46,051 nt of DNA from Treponemataceae bacterium (GTDB lineage: Bacteria; Spirochaetota; Spirochaetia; Treponematales; Treponemataceae), in the NCBI GenBank assembly GCA_024402435.1, contig JAKSTU010000016.1:1-46051 (forward strand), written 5' to 3'. The notes under the pieces are model-generated. The model did no database searches and had not been told where the DNA came from. It saw only the letters and a program-made list of their open reading frames with translations. The position numbers and the translations under genes are program-made. Shown here one piece after another: positions 19,395 to 26,624 of the stretch (position 1 is the first letter of the stretch; the number at the start of each line of letters is the position of its first letter).

Positions 19395-20079
19395 TTTCAT
19401 CCAGTTCCCGAATCCCCGCGAAATCAAGCAGAGTCTGGTTGCAACCGGCGGAGAACTAACTGTTGATTTTCTTCTGTCTGCTTATTTTCAGGGAATTTTT
19501 CCCTGGTTCAATGCAGGCGAACCTGTTCTCTGGTGGTCTCCGGATCCGCGTTTCGTGCTTCTTCCTCAGGAACTTCATGTTCCCAGCCGTCTCGGGCGGT
19601 TCATGAAGTCAGAAAAATTCCCTTTTGAGTACACGATGGATGCTGATTTTTCCGCTGTCATAGAAAATTGTGCCGCAGCAAAAAGGGCAGGGCAGGAAGG
19701 CACATGGATCACTTCAGAAATGAAGGAAGCTTACAAAGCCATGTACCGTGCCGGTGCAGCACATTCTTTTGAAGTCTGGCACAAAGGTCAGCTTGCCGGC
19801 GGTTTTTACGGCGTGCTTTTGGGAACCGTGTTTTTCGGCGAATCAATGTTTACCAAAGAAGACAATGCGGCCAAATGTGCGCTGGTAAACTTTGCGGGCA
19901 ATTTCCGTTCCGCAGGCGGCCGTCTCATAGATTCCCAGGTCTATACAGACAACATTGCACGTTTCGGCGGAAGGAACATCAGCCGAGAAGCCTTTCTCCG
20001 CATGGAAGAACAGTTTCTTTTTGATACCATGGACCAGGATCTCCGGGATTTCTATCCTGCATTTGCTCCCAAAGTCTGA
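19372..20079 (+). CDS. aat: Leucyl/phenylalanyl-tRNA-protein transferase
   Basis: A 235-residue enzyme that adds Leu or Phe from aminoacyl-tRNA to proteins with N-terminal Lys or Arg, creating ClpS-recognised degrons. Hallmarks: YFQGIFPWF (near 40), VLWWSPDPRFVL (near 58), GTWITSEM, HSFEVW, LAGGFYGV and FGESMF. Length fits the family. The ATG lies within the end of clpA; a weak AAGAGAAA precedes it, so coupling to clpA is likely. With clpS and clpA this forms a complete tagging-recognition-unfolding set in one transcript, lacking only clpP. Confidence 0.95.
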   Translation: MQNLPPFDFIQFPNPREIKQSLVATGGELTVDFLLSAYFQGIFPWFNAGEPVLWWSPDPRFVLLPQELHVPSRLGRFMKSEKFPFEYTMDADFSAVIENCAAAKRAGQEGTWITSEMKEAYKAMYRAGAAHSFEVWHKGQLAGGFYGVLLGTVFFGESMFTKEDNAAKCALVNFAGNFRSAGGRLIDSQVYTDNIARFGGRNISREAFLRMEEQFLFDTMDQDLRDFYPAFAPKV

Positions 20080-20091
20080 TTTCATTATACT
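20063..20091 (+). promoter_or_regulatory. Leaderless promoter of the Uup-like gene
   Basis: TTGCTC (20063-20068), 17-bp spacer, TATACT (20086-20091), then 7 nt to the ATG at 20099. The -35 lies inside the end of aat. No Shine-Dalgarno is present. Confidence 0.6.
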
Positions 20092-20098
20092 TGATTCC

Positions 20099-22081
20099 AT
20101 GAATCTGCTGTCTGTCAAAAATCTTTCAAAAATGGGGCGTGAAAAACCGCTCTTTTCTGATGTAACCTTCGGTCTGAACGAAGGAGAAAAAGCCGCACTG
20201 ATCGGTAAAAACGGTACCGGAAAATCCACTCTGCTCAACTGTATTGCAGGAGTGCTTCAAAGTGACGGCGGAACTGCAGTTTTCAACAGTCAGGCAGGTG
20301 TGTCCTTTTTGCCTCAGAATCCGGTTTTTGATCCTGAACACACAATCCGCGACCATATTTTTGCCCGTCAGGGGCAGAGCGCCAAACTTGCCGTAATCCG
20401 TGAATACGAAGAAGTCTGCGAAAAAATCGCTTCAAATCCCAATCCTAATCCGGGACTTGAAAAACAGTTCGAAAAAGTTTCCGAGCAGATGAATGAAAAA
20501 AATCTGTGGAATTACGAGGCAGAAATAAAATCGATTCTGACAGTGCTCGGAATTTCAATGTCGGCAAAGGGCGAAAACAGCGGAATGGACCGCAAAATGG
20601 GCGAACTTTCCGGCGGAATGGTAAAAAAAGTTGCTCTGGCACAGGTTCTTGTGGAAGATTCCAAACTGATTCTTCTTGATGAGCCCACAAACCATCTGGA
20701 CATGACTACAATCAGCTGGCTGGAGGATTATCTTCGTACAACAAGCCGTGCGGTTCTTATGGTTACCCACGACCGTTACTTTCTTGACAGCGTCTGCTCT
20801 TCGATTTACGAACTGGAACACGGAAAATTCAATCATTACAAGGGCAATTTTTCTGATTATCTTGAAGCCAAAGCGACGGAACTGGAGATTGCGCAGAATA
20901 CGGAACGCCGCATAGAATCTGTTCTCCGTACCGAAAGGGATTGGCTTATGCGCGGTCCCTGTGCCCGCGGAACAAAAGCCCGTGCCCGAGTTGATCACAT
21001 ACACAGCCTCATCAACCGTGACAAACTGCAGCAGGATGCATCTTTTTCTTTTGAAGTTGCCGGACGCAGACTTGGCGGAAAAGTTCTTGTTCTTGATAAA
21101 ATCAGCAAAAATTATCCTAAAGCCAGTGCGGTTTCAAAGAATGCCGAGCCGGGACCTGTTCTCAAGGATTTTTCCTACACTTTCAAAAAAGGTGAAAGAA
21201 TCGGAGTTTTCGGGAACAACGGATCCGGCAAATCAACTTTTCTGAACATCATTACCGGCCGTCTTGCACCTGACAGCGGAACTGTCGAAGCGGGAATCAA
21301 CACGGCTTTCGGTTATTACGAGCAGAATCCGTTTTTTGCGGACACAAGTCTTTCGGTTCTTGAATATCTTAAAGAAGTGGCTGAACATGTAACACGCAAT
21401 GACGGCAAAACTTTGACTGCCGCCCAGATGCTTGAACAGTTCGGCTTTGAAGGCAAAATTCTGTATTCTCCGGTTTCAAGCCTTTCCGGCGGTGAACGGA
21501 AGCGCCTTTATCTTGTCCGGCTTCTTATGAGCAATCCCAACTTTCTCGTGCTGGACGAACCCACCAACGATTTTGACATTTTTACCATGTCCGTGCTGGA
21601 AAGCTTTCTCCAGACTTTTGCCGGCTGCATTCTGGTTGTTTCCCACGACCGCTATTTTATGGACAAAGTGGCAGACACCATGTTCATTCTTGAAGACGAC
21701 GGTTCTGTGTCAGGCTATGTGGGAAAATGTTCACATTACATGGATTACCGCAAAGAAGTTCTTGCAGCAAAAGCCGTTGAAGAACGGGCGTCCGCGGAAA
21801 AAGCCGCAAAAGCAGTGCAGACCGAAAAATCTGCTGCTGACAGCGGGCAGCCGGCAAAGAAAAAGCGCAGGACTTTCAAAGAGCAGAAAGAGTTCGAGAC
21901 ATTGGAAAACGATATTTTTGAACTTGAGGACCGTAAGTCTGAGCTTGAGGCTCTGCTTTCAGGCGGAGAAAGTGATCATGAAAAGCTTGGCGATTACAGC
22001 AGGGAATATTCTGCCGTGTCACAGGCCCTTGATGAAAAATATCCCCGCTGGGAAGAGCTTGCCGAACTTGATCCCATGTGA
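20099..22081 (+). CDS. ABC-F ATPase, Uup-like
   Basis: A 660-residue soluble protein with two ABC ATPase domains and no membrane segment, the ABC-F layout of ribosome-acting proteins. Domain 1: GKNGTGKS (Walker A, near 39), LSGGMVKKVAL and LILLDEPTNHLD. Domain 2: GNNGSGKS, LSGGERKRLYLVRLL and FLVLDEPTNDFD. The linker has RGPCARGTKARARVDHI, the Uup-type variant. A basic KKKRR stretch and a C-terminal coiled coil (about 610-655) also fit Uup. The frame is open from 19955, but residues before 20099 are out-of-frame aat sequence; MNLLSVKNL is the proper beginning and sits 7 nt behind a -10 box. The next gene converges, 10 nt away. Confidence 0.9.
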   Translation: MNLLSVKNLSKMGREKPLFSDVTFGLNEGEKAALIGKNGTGKSTLLNCIAGVLQSDGGTAVFNSQAGVSFLPQNPVFDPEHTIRDHIFARQGQSAKLAVIREYEEVCEKIASNPNPNPGLEKQFEKVSEQMNEKNLWNYEAEIKSILTVLGISMSAKGENSGMDRKMGELSGGMVKKVALAQVLVEDSKLILLDEPTNHLDMTTISWLEDYLRTTSRAVLMVTHDRYFLDSVCSSIYELEHGKFNHYKGNFSDYLEAKATELEIAQNTERRIESVLRTERDWLMRGPCARGTKARARVDHIHSLINRDKLQQDASFSFEVAGRRLGGKVLVLDKISKNYPKASAVSKNAEPGPVLKDFSYTFKKGERIGVFGNNGSGKSTFLNIITGRLAPDSGTVEAGINTAFGYYEQNPFFADTSLSVLEYLKEVAEHVTRNDGKTLTAAQMLEQFGFEGKILYSPVSSLSGGERKRLYLVRLLMSNPNFLVLDEPTNDFDIFTMSVLESFLQTFAGCILVVSHDRYFMDKVADTMFILEDDGSVSGYVGKCSHYMDYRKEVLAAKAVEERASAEKAAKAVQTEKSAADSGQPAKKKRRTFKEQKEFETLENDIFELEDRKSELEALLSGGESDHEKLGDYSREYSAVSQALDEKYPRWEELAELDPM

Positions 22082-22091
22082 CAGATTCTTC

Positions 22092-22343
22092 TCAGCCTTG
22101 TCTTCCGGCAAGTTCTTTTTCAAGAGCCCGTGCCAGCTGATCAGGACAGCTTGTGCCTTTTCCGCCGCAGTCCGTGCCCTTCAGTCTGTCAATCACATCC
22201 TGAATTTTCATGCCTGCAACAAGTTTTGAAATCCCGGTAGTGTTGCCGGCACAACCCCCGATGAATTCTACGGATTTGATCGTATCGCCTTCTGTTTCAA
22301 TTTCAATTCTGCGGCTGCATGTTCCGCGTGTAATGAATGTCAT
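22092..22343 (-). CDS. TSCPD domain protein (TIGR03905-type)
   Basis: An 83-residue protein with the TSCPD motif (GKGTSCPDQLARAL, near 60-74), also found at the C-terminus of some ribonucleotide reductases. Other conserved features are the N-terminal GTCSRRIEIE and the GGCAGNTTGISKLV segment with a Cys. Cysteines suggest metal or Fe-S binding, but the function is not known. AGGAGA stands 4 nt before the ATG. It is monocistronic and converges with the Uup-like gene. Confidence 0.85.
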   Translation of the reverse strand: MTFITRGTCSRRIEIETEGDTIKSVEFIGGCAGNTTGISKLVAGMKIQDVIDRLKGTDCGGKGTSCPDQLARALEKELAGRQG

Positions 22344-22358
22344 GCTTTCTCCTGATAC

Positions 22359-22387
22359 AGTATATAAGAACTCCGTGTCCCGTCTTA
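22359..22387 (-). promoter_or_regulatory. Candidate promoter of the TSCPD gene
   Basis: Minus strand TATACT (22359-22364) with a weak -35 TAAGAC (22382-22387) at 17 bp. It leaves a short leader of about 10 nt holding the Shine-Dalgarno. Confidence 0.4.
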
Positions 22388-22437
22388 CGAAACCCGACGT
22401 TTTCCGTGCTCCTCTGCTTGATTATATCCTTCTTTAC

Positions 22438-22570
22438 AATTGCACACCGGAGAAAGTTTCAGCTTTCGAGGATGTGCAATTCGTTCGCGAGAGCGAACAA
22501 GTTCAATAAACAGAGTTTTGGAAAAACTCCAAGTTAAACTGGACGGCGCAAGTTTAGCCGTTCAGTTTAA
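22438..22570. repeat. Array of four consecutive hairpins
   Basis: Hairpin 1: AATTGCACA (22438-22446) with TGTGCAATT (22473-22481), inner GAAAG/CTTTC. Hairpin 2: GTTCGC-GAGA-GCGAAC (22483-22498). Hairpin 3: GAGTTTT-GGA-AAAACTC (22513-22529). Hairpin 4: TTAAACTG (22534-22541) with CAGTTTAA (22563-22570), inner ACGGC/GCCGT. Nearly every base is paired in one stem or another. It could be a structured RNA or a mosaic of dispersed repeats; related stems recur at 38369-38384, 295-320 and 16660-16674. Confidence 0.7.
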
Positions 22571-22756
22571 ACGTTCTCTTAAAAAAAATGAACAGGGTTC
22601 TGCAGTTCTTGGCAAGAAATTTCAGGTTTGTTGTATTTTTTCAATTTTCCCTCGTAAGTTTTCCCGATGTTTGTTACGAAAAACAGGCAGAAATGATTGA
22701 AAATGTGAAAAAACATCAGGGTTTTCTCTGATACAATGATAAATTATTTTTTGGTA

Positions 22757-22784
22757 TTGCAAAAAAATCAGAGTGTGTTATAGT
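22757..22784 (+). promoter_or_regulatory. Promoter of the ROK gene, near-leaderless
   Basis: TTGCAA (22757-22762), 16-bp spacer, TATAGT (22779-22784). A GTG follows after 6 nt and the ATG after 9 nt, with no Shine-Dalgarno. An imperfect GTTAA...TTAAC dyad overlaps the start codon and could allow autoregulation. Confidence 0.6.
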
Positions 22785-22793
22785 AGTTAAGTG

Positions 22794-23975
22794 ATGAAGT
22801 CAATTAACTCGTTATCAGATATAAATGTTTCAAGAATTCTCAGACTGATATGGAAGCACAAAGGCATAAGCCGCGTAGAAATTGCAAATCAGCTTGGCAT
22901 AGATAAATCCACAGTAACAAAAATTGTAGCATCTCTATCTGAAATAGGCATCATCACAGAAGTAGCACAGGGCATAACCGGTCCCCAAGGCGGGCGAAAG
23001 CCTATTTTTCTTGAAATCACACCAAAATTTGCCTGCGTCGGCGGAATAGAAATCAACCCTGAACGCTTTGTCTGCTGTCTTCTCGACCTGCACGGCGTTG
23101 TTCTTTTTCAGCATCAGGAAATAATCGAGCCTCAGGTTTTTGAAGAACTCCGCATTGAAGGCGTTTTTCAGAAAGCATACAGAATGATTGCCTACGAGGC
23201 TCTTAAGCTTGGTGTCTCGATGATCGGTATCGGAATCGGGCTTCCTGCCCTTGTGGATTCCGAAAAAGGGGCCATTGTCCGCTCTGTTCCTCTCATGATT
23301 GATGACTGGTTCCCCTTTGTAGAAAAGGTTTCCCGGTATACGGACATTCCTGTTTCCATTGAAAACGACGCCCGCTGCTGCTGTTGCGGCGAACTTATGG
23401 TTGCAGACGATCCTTTTGTAAAAAACATGCTTTTCCTGCTGGCAGAATATCGTGTTCTCCAGCCCAAACTCCGTTCACGCAAAAACCTTTCAGTCGGTAT
23501 GGGACTTGTTCTCAACGGCAAAATCCATAAAGGACCGGAATACACTTCCGGTGAATTCCGAAGCCTTCTGTGGGAAGAGGGCAACCGAGGCCAGTTTTTC
23601 TCCGGCGAAGACAGCCTTGCAAACATGATTACAGACAATGACGAAATAAACGCTATTTTCTACGAATTGGCCCGGCACATTGCCTTTCTGGTCAATACAC
23701 TCAATCTCCAGGTGGTTTACATCGGCGGAATTGAGCAGAAATACGCGCGTAAAATAGAGGGACTTGTCCGTGAAAGGGTAAACTTCCAATGGCCTTACGG
23801 CGACAAAAAGAACTTTGACGTCCGCATGGCTTCTTTCAGCAGTCTTTCTGTTGCTTACGGAGCTGCCAGTATGTACATTGAGCAGCTGTTCTCTTTGCCC
23901 AGTCTTGCTACGGCTTCTGAAAAAGGTCCGTCAATTCTGGACTCTCTTGCTACTATTTCAGGAAAGAGCAAGTAA
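22794..23975 (+). CDS. ROK family transcriptional repressor (XylR/NagC-like)
   Basis: A 393-residue sugar-responsive regulator. The N-terminal winged helix-turn-helix (GISRVEIANQLGIDKSTVTK, near 28-47) is typical of ROK repressors. The actin-like sugar-binding fold shows GIGIGLPALVD and the ROK signature region GMGLVLNGKIHKGPEYTSGEF. The usual G-H-x9-C-x-C-G-x2-G-C zinc motif is absent and the GEIGH motif of active ROK kinases reads GEFRS, so catalysis is unlikely. ENDARCCCCGE replaces the common ENDANxAxxGE. It precedes the sugar importer whose promoter carries a ROK-type palindrome, so it is very probably that operon's repressor. Start: ATG at 22794; a GTG at 22791 would add one residue. 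Confidence 0.88.
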   Translation: MKSINSLSDINVSRILRLIWKHKGISRVEIANQLGIDKSTVTKIVASLSEIGIITEVAQGITGPQGGRKPIFLEITPKFACVGGIEINPERFVCCLLDLHGVVLFQHQEIIEPQVFEELRIEGVFQKAYRMIAYEALKLGVSMIGIGIGLPALVDSEKGAIVRSVPLMIDDWFPFVEKVSRYTDIPVSIENDARCCCCGELMVADDPFVKNMLFLLAEYRVLQPKLRSRKNLSVGMGLVLNGKIHKGPEYTSGEFRSLLWEEGNRGQFFSGEDSLANMITDNDEINAIFYELARHIAFLVNTLNLQVVYIGGIEQKYARKIEGLVRERVNFQWPYGDKKNFDVRMASFSSLSVAYGAASMYIEQLFSLPSLATASEKGPSILDSLATISGKSK

Positions 23976-24062
23976 AATCTTTGTCCGCAGCTTTTGAAAA
24001 AGGCGCGACACCACCGGACAGAGAAAAAAAGCACAAATTTATGAAAAAAGAAAAAAAAGTGC

Positions 24063-24091
24063 TTTACAGATGGAAAAAGTGGTGTTATTCT
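24063..24091 (+). promoter_or_regulatory. Promoter of the sugar importer operon
   Basis: TTTACA (24063-24068), 17-bp spacer, TATTCT (24086-24091). The expected start of transcription falls within the left arm of the operator. The leader of about 85 nt is in contrast to the leaderless promoter of the regulator gene. Confidence 0.65.
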
Positions 24092-24094
24092 ACT

Positions 24095-24121
24095 GTTAGT
24101 TGATTAGATAAATCAACTAAC
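24095..24121. promoter_or_regulatory. Palindromic ROK (XylR-like) operator
   Basis: Perfect 11-bp arms GTTAGTTGATT (24095-24105) and AATCAACTAAC (24111-24121) around AGATA. ROK regulators of the XylR type bind TTAGTT...AACTAA palindromes, and this one starts 3 bp after the -10 box, where a bound repressor would block transcription. Confidence 0.8.
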
Positions 24122-24133
24122 TTAAATCCGTGT

Positions 24134-24155
24134 TTTTAGGAGAGGGCTCCTAAAA
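24134..24155 (+). other. Leader hairpin of the importer mRNA
   Basis: TTTTAGGAG (24134-24142), loop AGGG, CTCCTAAAA (24147-24155). It folds away an AGGAG that is not the true ribosome site and may protect the mRNA's 5' end. Confidence 0.6.
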
Positions 24156-24182
24156 CATATAATCCAAATGGAGGAGAAATTT

Positions 24183-25481
24183 ATGAAACTTTCAAAGAAA
24201 GTTGTGCTGGTTTGCCTTTTCGCAGTATTGGCTCTCAGCATGGTTTTTGCAGGCGGAAAAAAAGAAACAACAACAACCGCAGCTGCAGCAAGCAAAGTAA
24301 CCCTTAACGTAATGGGTTACGGAAACAATGCTAACTCAGAAGGACAGGACTTCGAGCGCATCGTTAAAGACTTCATGGAAGAAAATCCTGATGTTGAAGT
24401 AGTATACGAACTTCTGTTCGATGAAGCATACCACCAGAAAGTATCTGCACGTATGGCTGCAAAAGATTACCCTGATGTAGCTTACATGGGTGCTGATGCA
24501 CGTTGGGGAACATCATGGCAGGAAGCTGGTCAGCAGATTGACAACGTTCCTTACATGCCCGCTTCAATCAACCAGGCTGCAATCCCTGACTTCTTCGGAA
24601 CAGGTGTAAAACCCTACCTGCCTCTCGGTGGATCAAACTTCTGTACAGTAGTTGCTGTAAACATGGACCTGTTGAACGAAATCAACGGTGGAAAACTCCC
24701 CGCAACATACGATGACCTTAAAGCATTGGCAGCAGCTTGTGCAGCAAAAGGAATCTCTTGTATCACAACACACGGTGCTGATGGTTGGGTATGGGGTTCA
24801 TGTGTAATGTCTGGTATCGTTCCCCGCTACACAGGCGACACACAGTGGATTGAAAAAGCATGCCAGGGAAAAGTAAAATTCACAGATCCCGCATTCGTAG
24901 AAGCTCTTGACTCACTGGCAATCATGGTTGCTGACGGAGTTCTCGATCCTAACTCAACACTGCTCGACAGTGGTGCAGGTTTCTCTGCTTACCAGAACGG
25001 AAAATGTCTGATGTACATCGACGGACAGTGGGCAATGAGCCAGAGCAACCTGGGAACAGCAACAACAAAACTGATTGCTATCCCCGCAATGCCTAACGCT
25101 AAATACCTCGACGGTGCAATGGCTGGTGCATGGCAGGTTGGTTATGGTATCACAAAACAGGGTACATCTGATGCTAAAGTTCTCGATGCAGCAAAAAGAT
25201 TCATCGAGTTCTTCTACTCAGAAGAAGAGACAATCATCCGCATCCGCAACGGTGCAATCTCATCACCGATCCTGAAATCATTCACACTTCCTGAAGACAT
25301 GGATCCGCTGGTAGCTGAAAAAGGTAACCTGGGTGTATATCCTTCTTGCTACGTTATCGACTCTTACCTGAGCGGTACACCTAACGACCTGCTCAACGCC
25401 GGTATGCAGGATATCGTAAACGGCAAACAGACAGCAGCACAGGTTGCAGCTTCTGTACAGGCCGCATTTGATGCTCAGTAA
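24183..25481 (+). CDS. Sugar ABC transporter substrate-binding protein
   Basis: A 432-residue periplasmic binding protein of the carbohydrate CUT1 type. The signal peptide ends ...LSMVFAGGKKE, a form common in treponemes and without a lipobox Cys; a low-complexity TTTTAAAA tether follows. Typical features are NVMGYGNN, a long first helix (FERIVKDFMEENPDVEVVYE), DVAYMGAD and the late GKCLMYIDGQWAMSQ, which is characteristic of this class. The substrate is not readable; a ROK/XylR-like operator suggests a pentose or its oligomers. Codon use (many GGT, AAC, ATC, GCA, ACA) looks biased as in highly expressed genes. Start at 24183, 6 nt after GGAGGAG; the upstream in-frame ATG at 24168 overlaps that ribosome site and is rejected. 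Confidence 0.92.
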   Translation: MKLSKKVVLVCLFAVLALSMVFAGGKKETTTTAAAASKVTLNVMGYGNNANSEGQDFERIVKDFMEENPDVEVVYELLFDEAYHQKVSARMAAKDYPDVAYMGADARWGTSWQEAGQQIDNVPYMPASINQAAIPDFFGTGVKPYLPLGGSNFCTVVAVNMDLLNEINGGKLPATYDDLKALAAACAAKGISCITTHGADGWVWGSCVMSGIVPRYTGDTQWIEKACQGKVKFTDPAFVEALDSLAIMVADGVLDPNSTLLDSGAGFSAYQNGKCLMYIDGQWAMSQSNLGTATTKLIAIPAMPNAKYLDGAMAGAWQVGYGITKQGTSDAKVLDAAKRFIEFFYSEEETIIRIRNGAISSPILKSFTLPEDMDPLVAEKGNLGVYPSCYVIDSYLSGTPNDLLNAGMQDIVNGKQTAAQVAASVQAAFDAQ

Positions 25482-25498
25482 TTAAACTGAACAAGGGT

Positions 25499-25617
25499 TG
25501 TCCGGCTGATGTCGGACAGCTCTGACAAATGATGAAGGGGGGTGAAAAGCTCCCCTTTGTTGTATAAAGACGGATGCAGCGGTGCGGGTTTTACCTGTGA
25601 ACTGCAGTTTCCCCGCA
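25499..25617 (+). other. Intercistronic hairpins between binding protein and permease
   Basis: Three stems in the 161-bp gap: TGTCCG/CGGACA (25499-25518), AAGGGG/CCCCTT (25535-25557) and TGCGGG/CCCGCA (25583-25617). Such hairpins after a binding-protein gene commonly stop most transcripts or 3'-5' decay, so the binding protein exceeds the permeases. Confidence 0.6.
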
Positions 25618-25642
25618 TTTGCTATTTAGTTGAGGCAAAACT

Positions 25643-26623
25643 GTGACTGACAAAACTAAAACAATCAAAAAAAGCAAGGTTGATACAAGAGACCTTCTGA
25701 CATTTATCGGATTTGTTGCACCTGGCCTTCTGGTCTACCTGTTCATCATTATTTATCCAATTTTTTATTCAGTTTATCTGAGTTTTACTGACTACAACCC
25801 TAACATTGGTCGTGCAAGCGGATTTGTAGGTTTCAAAAACTACATTACCGTCATGACAATGAACAAAGGTGTAATTGATGCGTCAAACCAGACTCCTGAA
25901 TTCTGGCACGCATTCAAAAACAACATGCTTGTTGTCTGCGTTTCTGTATTCGGACAGATCCCGATCGGATTCGCACTTGCCTTCATTTTGTACCGCAAAC
26001 AGGTTAAAGGTGCAAAAATGTTCCAGGCAATGGTTTTCCTGCCTAACTTCCTTTCAACAATCGTTATCGGTATCATGTGGCGCATGCTCTTCAACGTAGA
26101 CGGTCCTGTTGCAACTGTTATGCAGAAACTTTCAGGCGATCCTACAAGACAGTTCACACTGATGTACGATCCTTCAAAAGCAATGATTCCTATCGCAATC
26201 GTTCTTATCTGGATGTACACAGGTTTCTATATGATCATCTTCTTGGCAAACCTTCAGAAAATCAACGAAAGTATGTTTGAAGCTGCCAAAATTGACGGTG
26301 CATCTGAGTTCCAGATGTTCTACAAAATCACAATTCCCCTTATGGCAGCTCCTATTCTTACAAGCTGTATTCTTGCAATTGCAGGTTCACTCAAGGGATT
26401 TGCGCTTATCTTTGCATTGGCATCAGACGGAAAACCCCGTATGAATACCGAAGTTCTTCCTATCTTCATGTACAACCAGGTATTCGGTATGGCAGGTCTC
26501 GGAAACGAGAAACGCTATGCATATGGTGCAGCAATTTCAAATATCATTGTATTGATCAGTGTTATTCTTATCATGTTCAGTAACTGGGTCGGTAAGAAAC
26601 TCGGAACCGATGAGGAGTATTGA
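25643..26623 (+). CDS. Sugar ABC transporter permease (MalF/UgpA type)
   Basis: A 326-residue inner-membrane permease of a CUT1 importer, one half of the membrane channel. Six hydrophobic segments are visible, the first at about 20-45. The cytoplasmic EAA loop that docks the ATPase reads EAAKIDGASEFQMFYKITIP (near 211-230). The start is GTG at 25643 with GAGG 7 nt upstream. The stop lies 1 nt before the second permease start. No ATPase gene is in the operon, so a shared MsmK/UgpC-type ATPase encoded elsewhere must energise it. Confidence 0.92.
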   Translation: MTDKTKTIKKSKVDTRDLLTFIGFVAPGLLVYLFIIIYPIFYSVYLSFTDYNPNIGRASGFVGFKNYITVMTMNKGVIDASNQTPEFWHAFKNNMLVVCVSVFGQIPIGFALAFILYRKQVKGAKMFQAMVFLPNFLSTIVIGIMWRMLFNVDGPVATVMQKLSGDPTRQFTLMYDPSKAMIPIAIVLIWMYTGFYMIIFLANLQKINESMFEAAKIDGASEFQMFYKITIPLMAAPILTSCILAIAGSLKGFALIFALASDGKPRMNTEVLPIFMYNQVFGMAGLGNEKRYAYGAAISNIIVLISVILIMFSNWVGKKLGTDEEY

Positions 26624-26624
26624 G

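Larger units (their letters stand above)
22344..22790. other. Structured gap between the TSCPD and ROK genes
   Basis: No gene is supported in these 447 bp. They hold the TSCPD promoter, four consecutive hairpins (22438-22570), AT-rich sequence with an A run at 22581-22588, and the ROK promoter. Confidence 0.75.

Noticed and set aside
22438..22570. A known riboswitch class
   Set aside because: The hairpins do not form a junction with recognisable conserved cores, and neither neighbouring gene is a typical riboswitch target.
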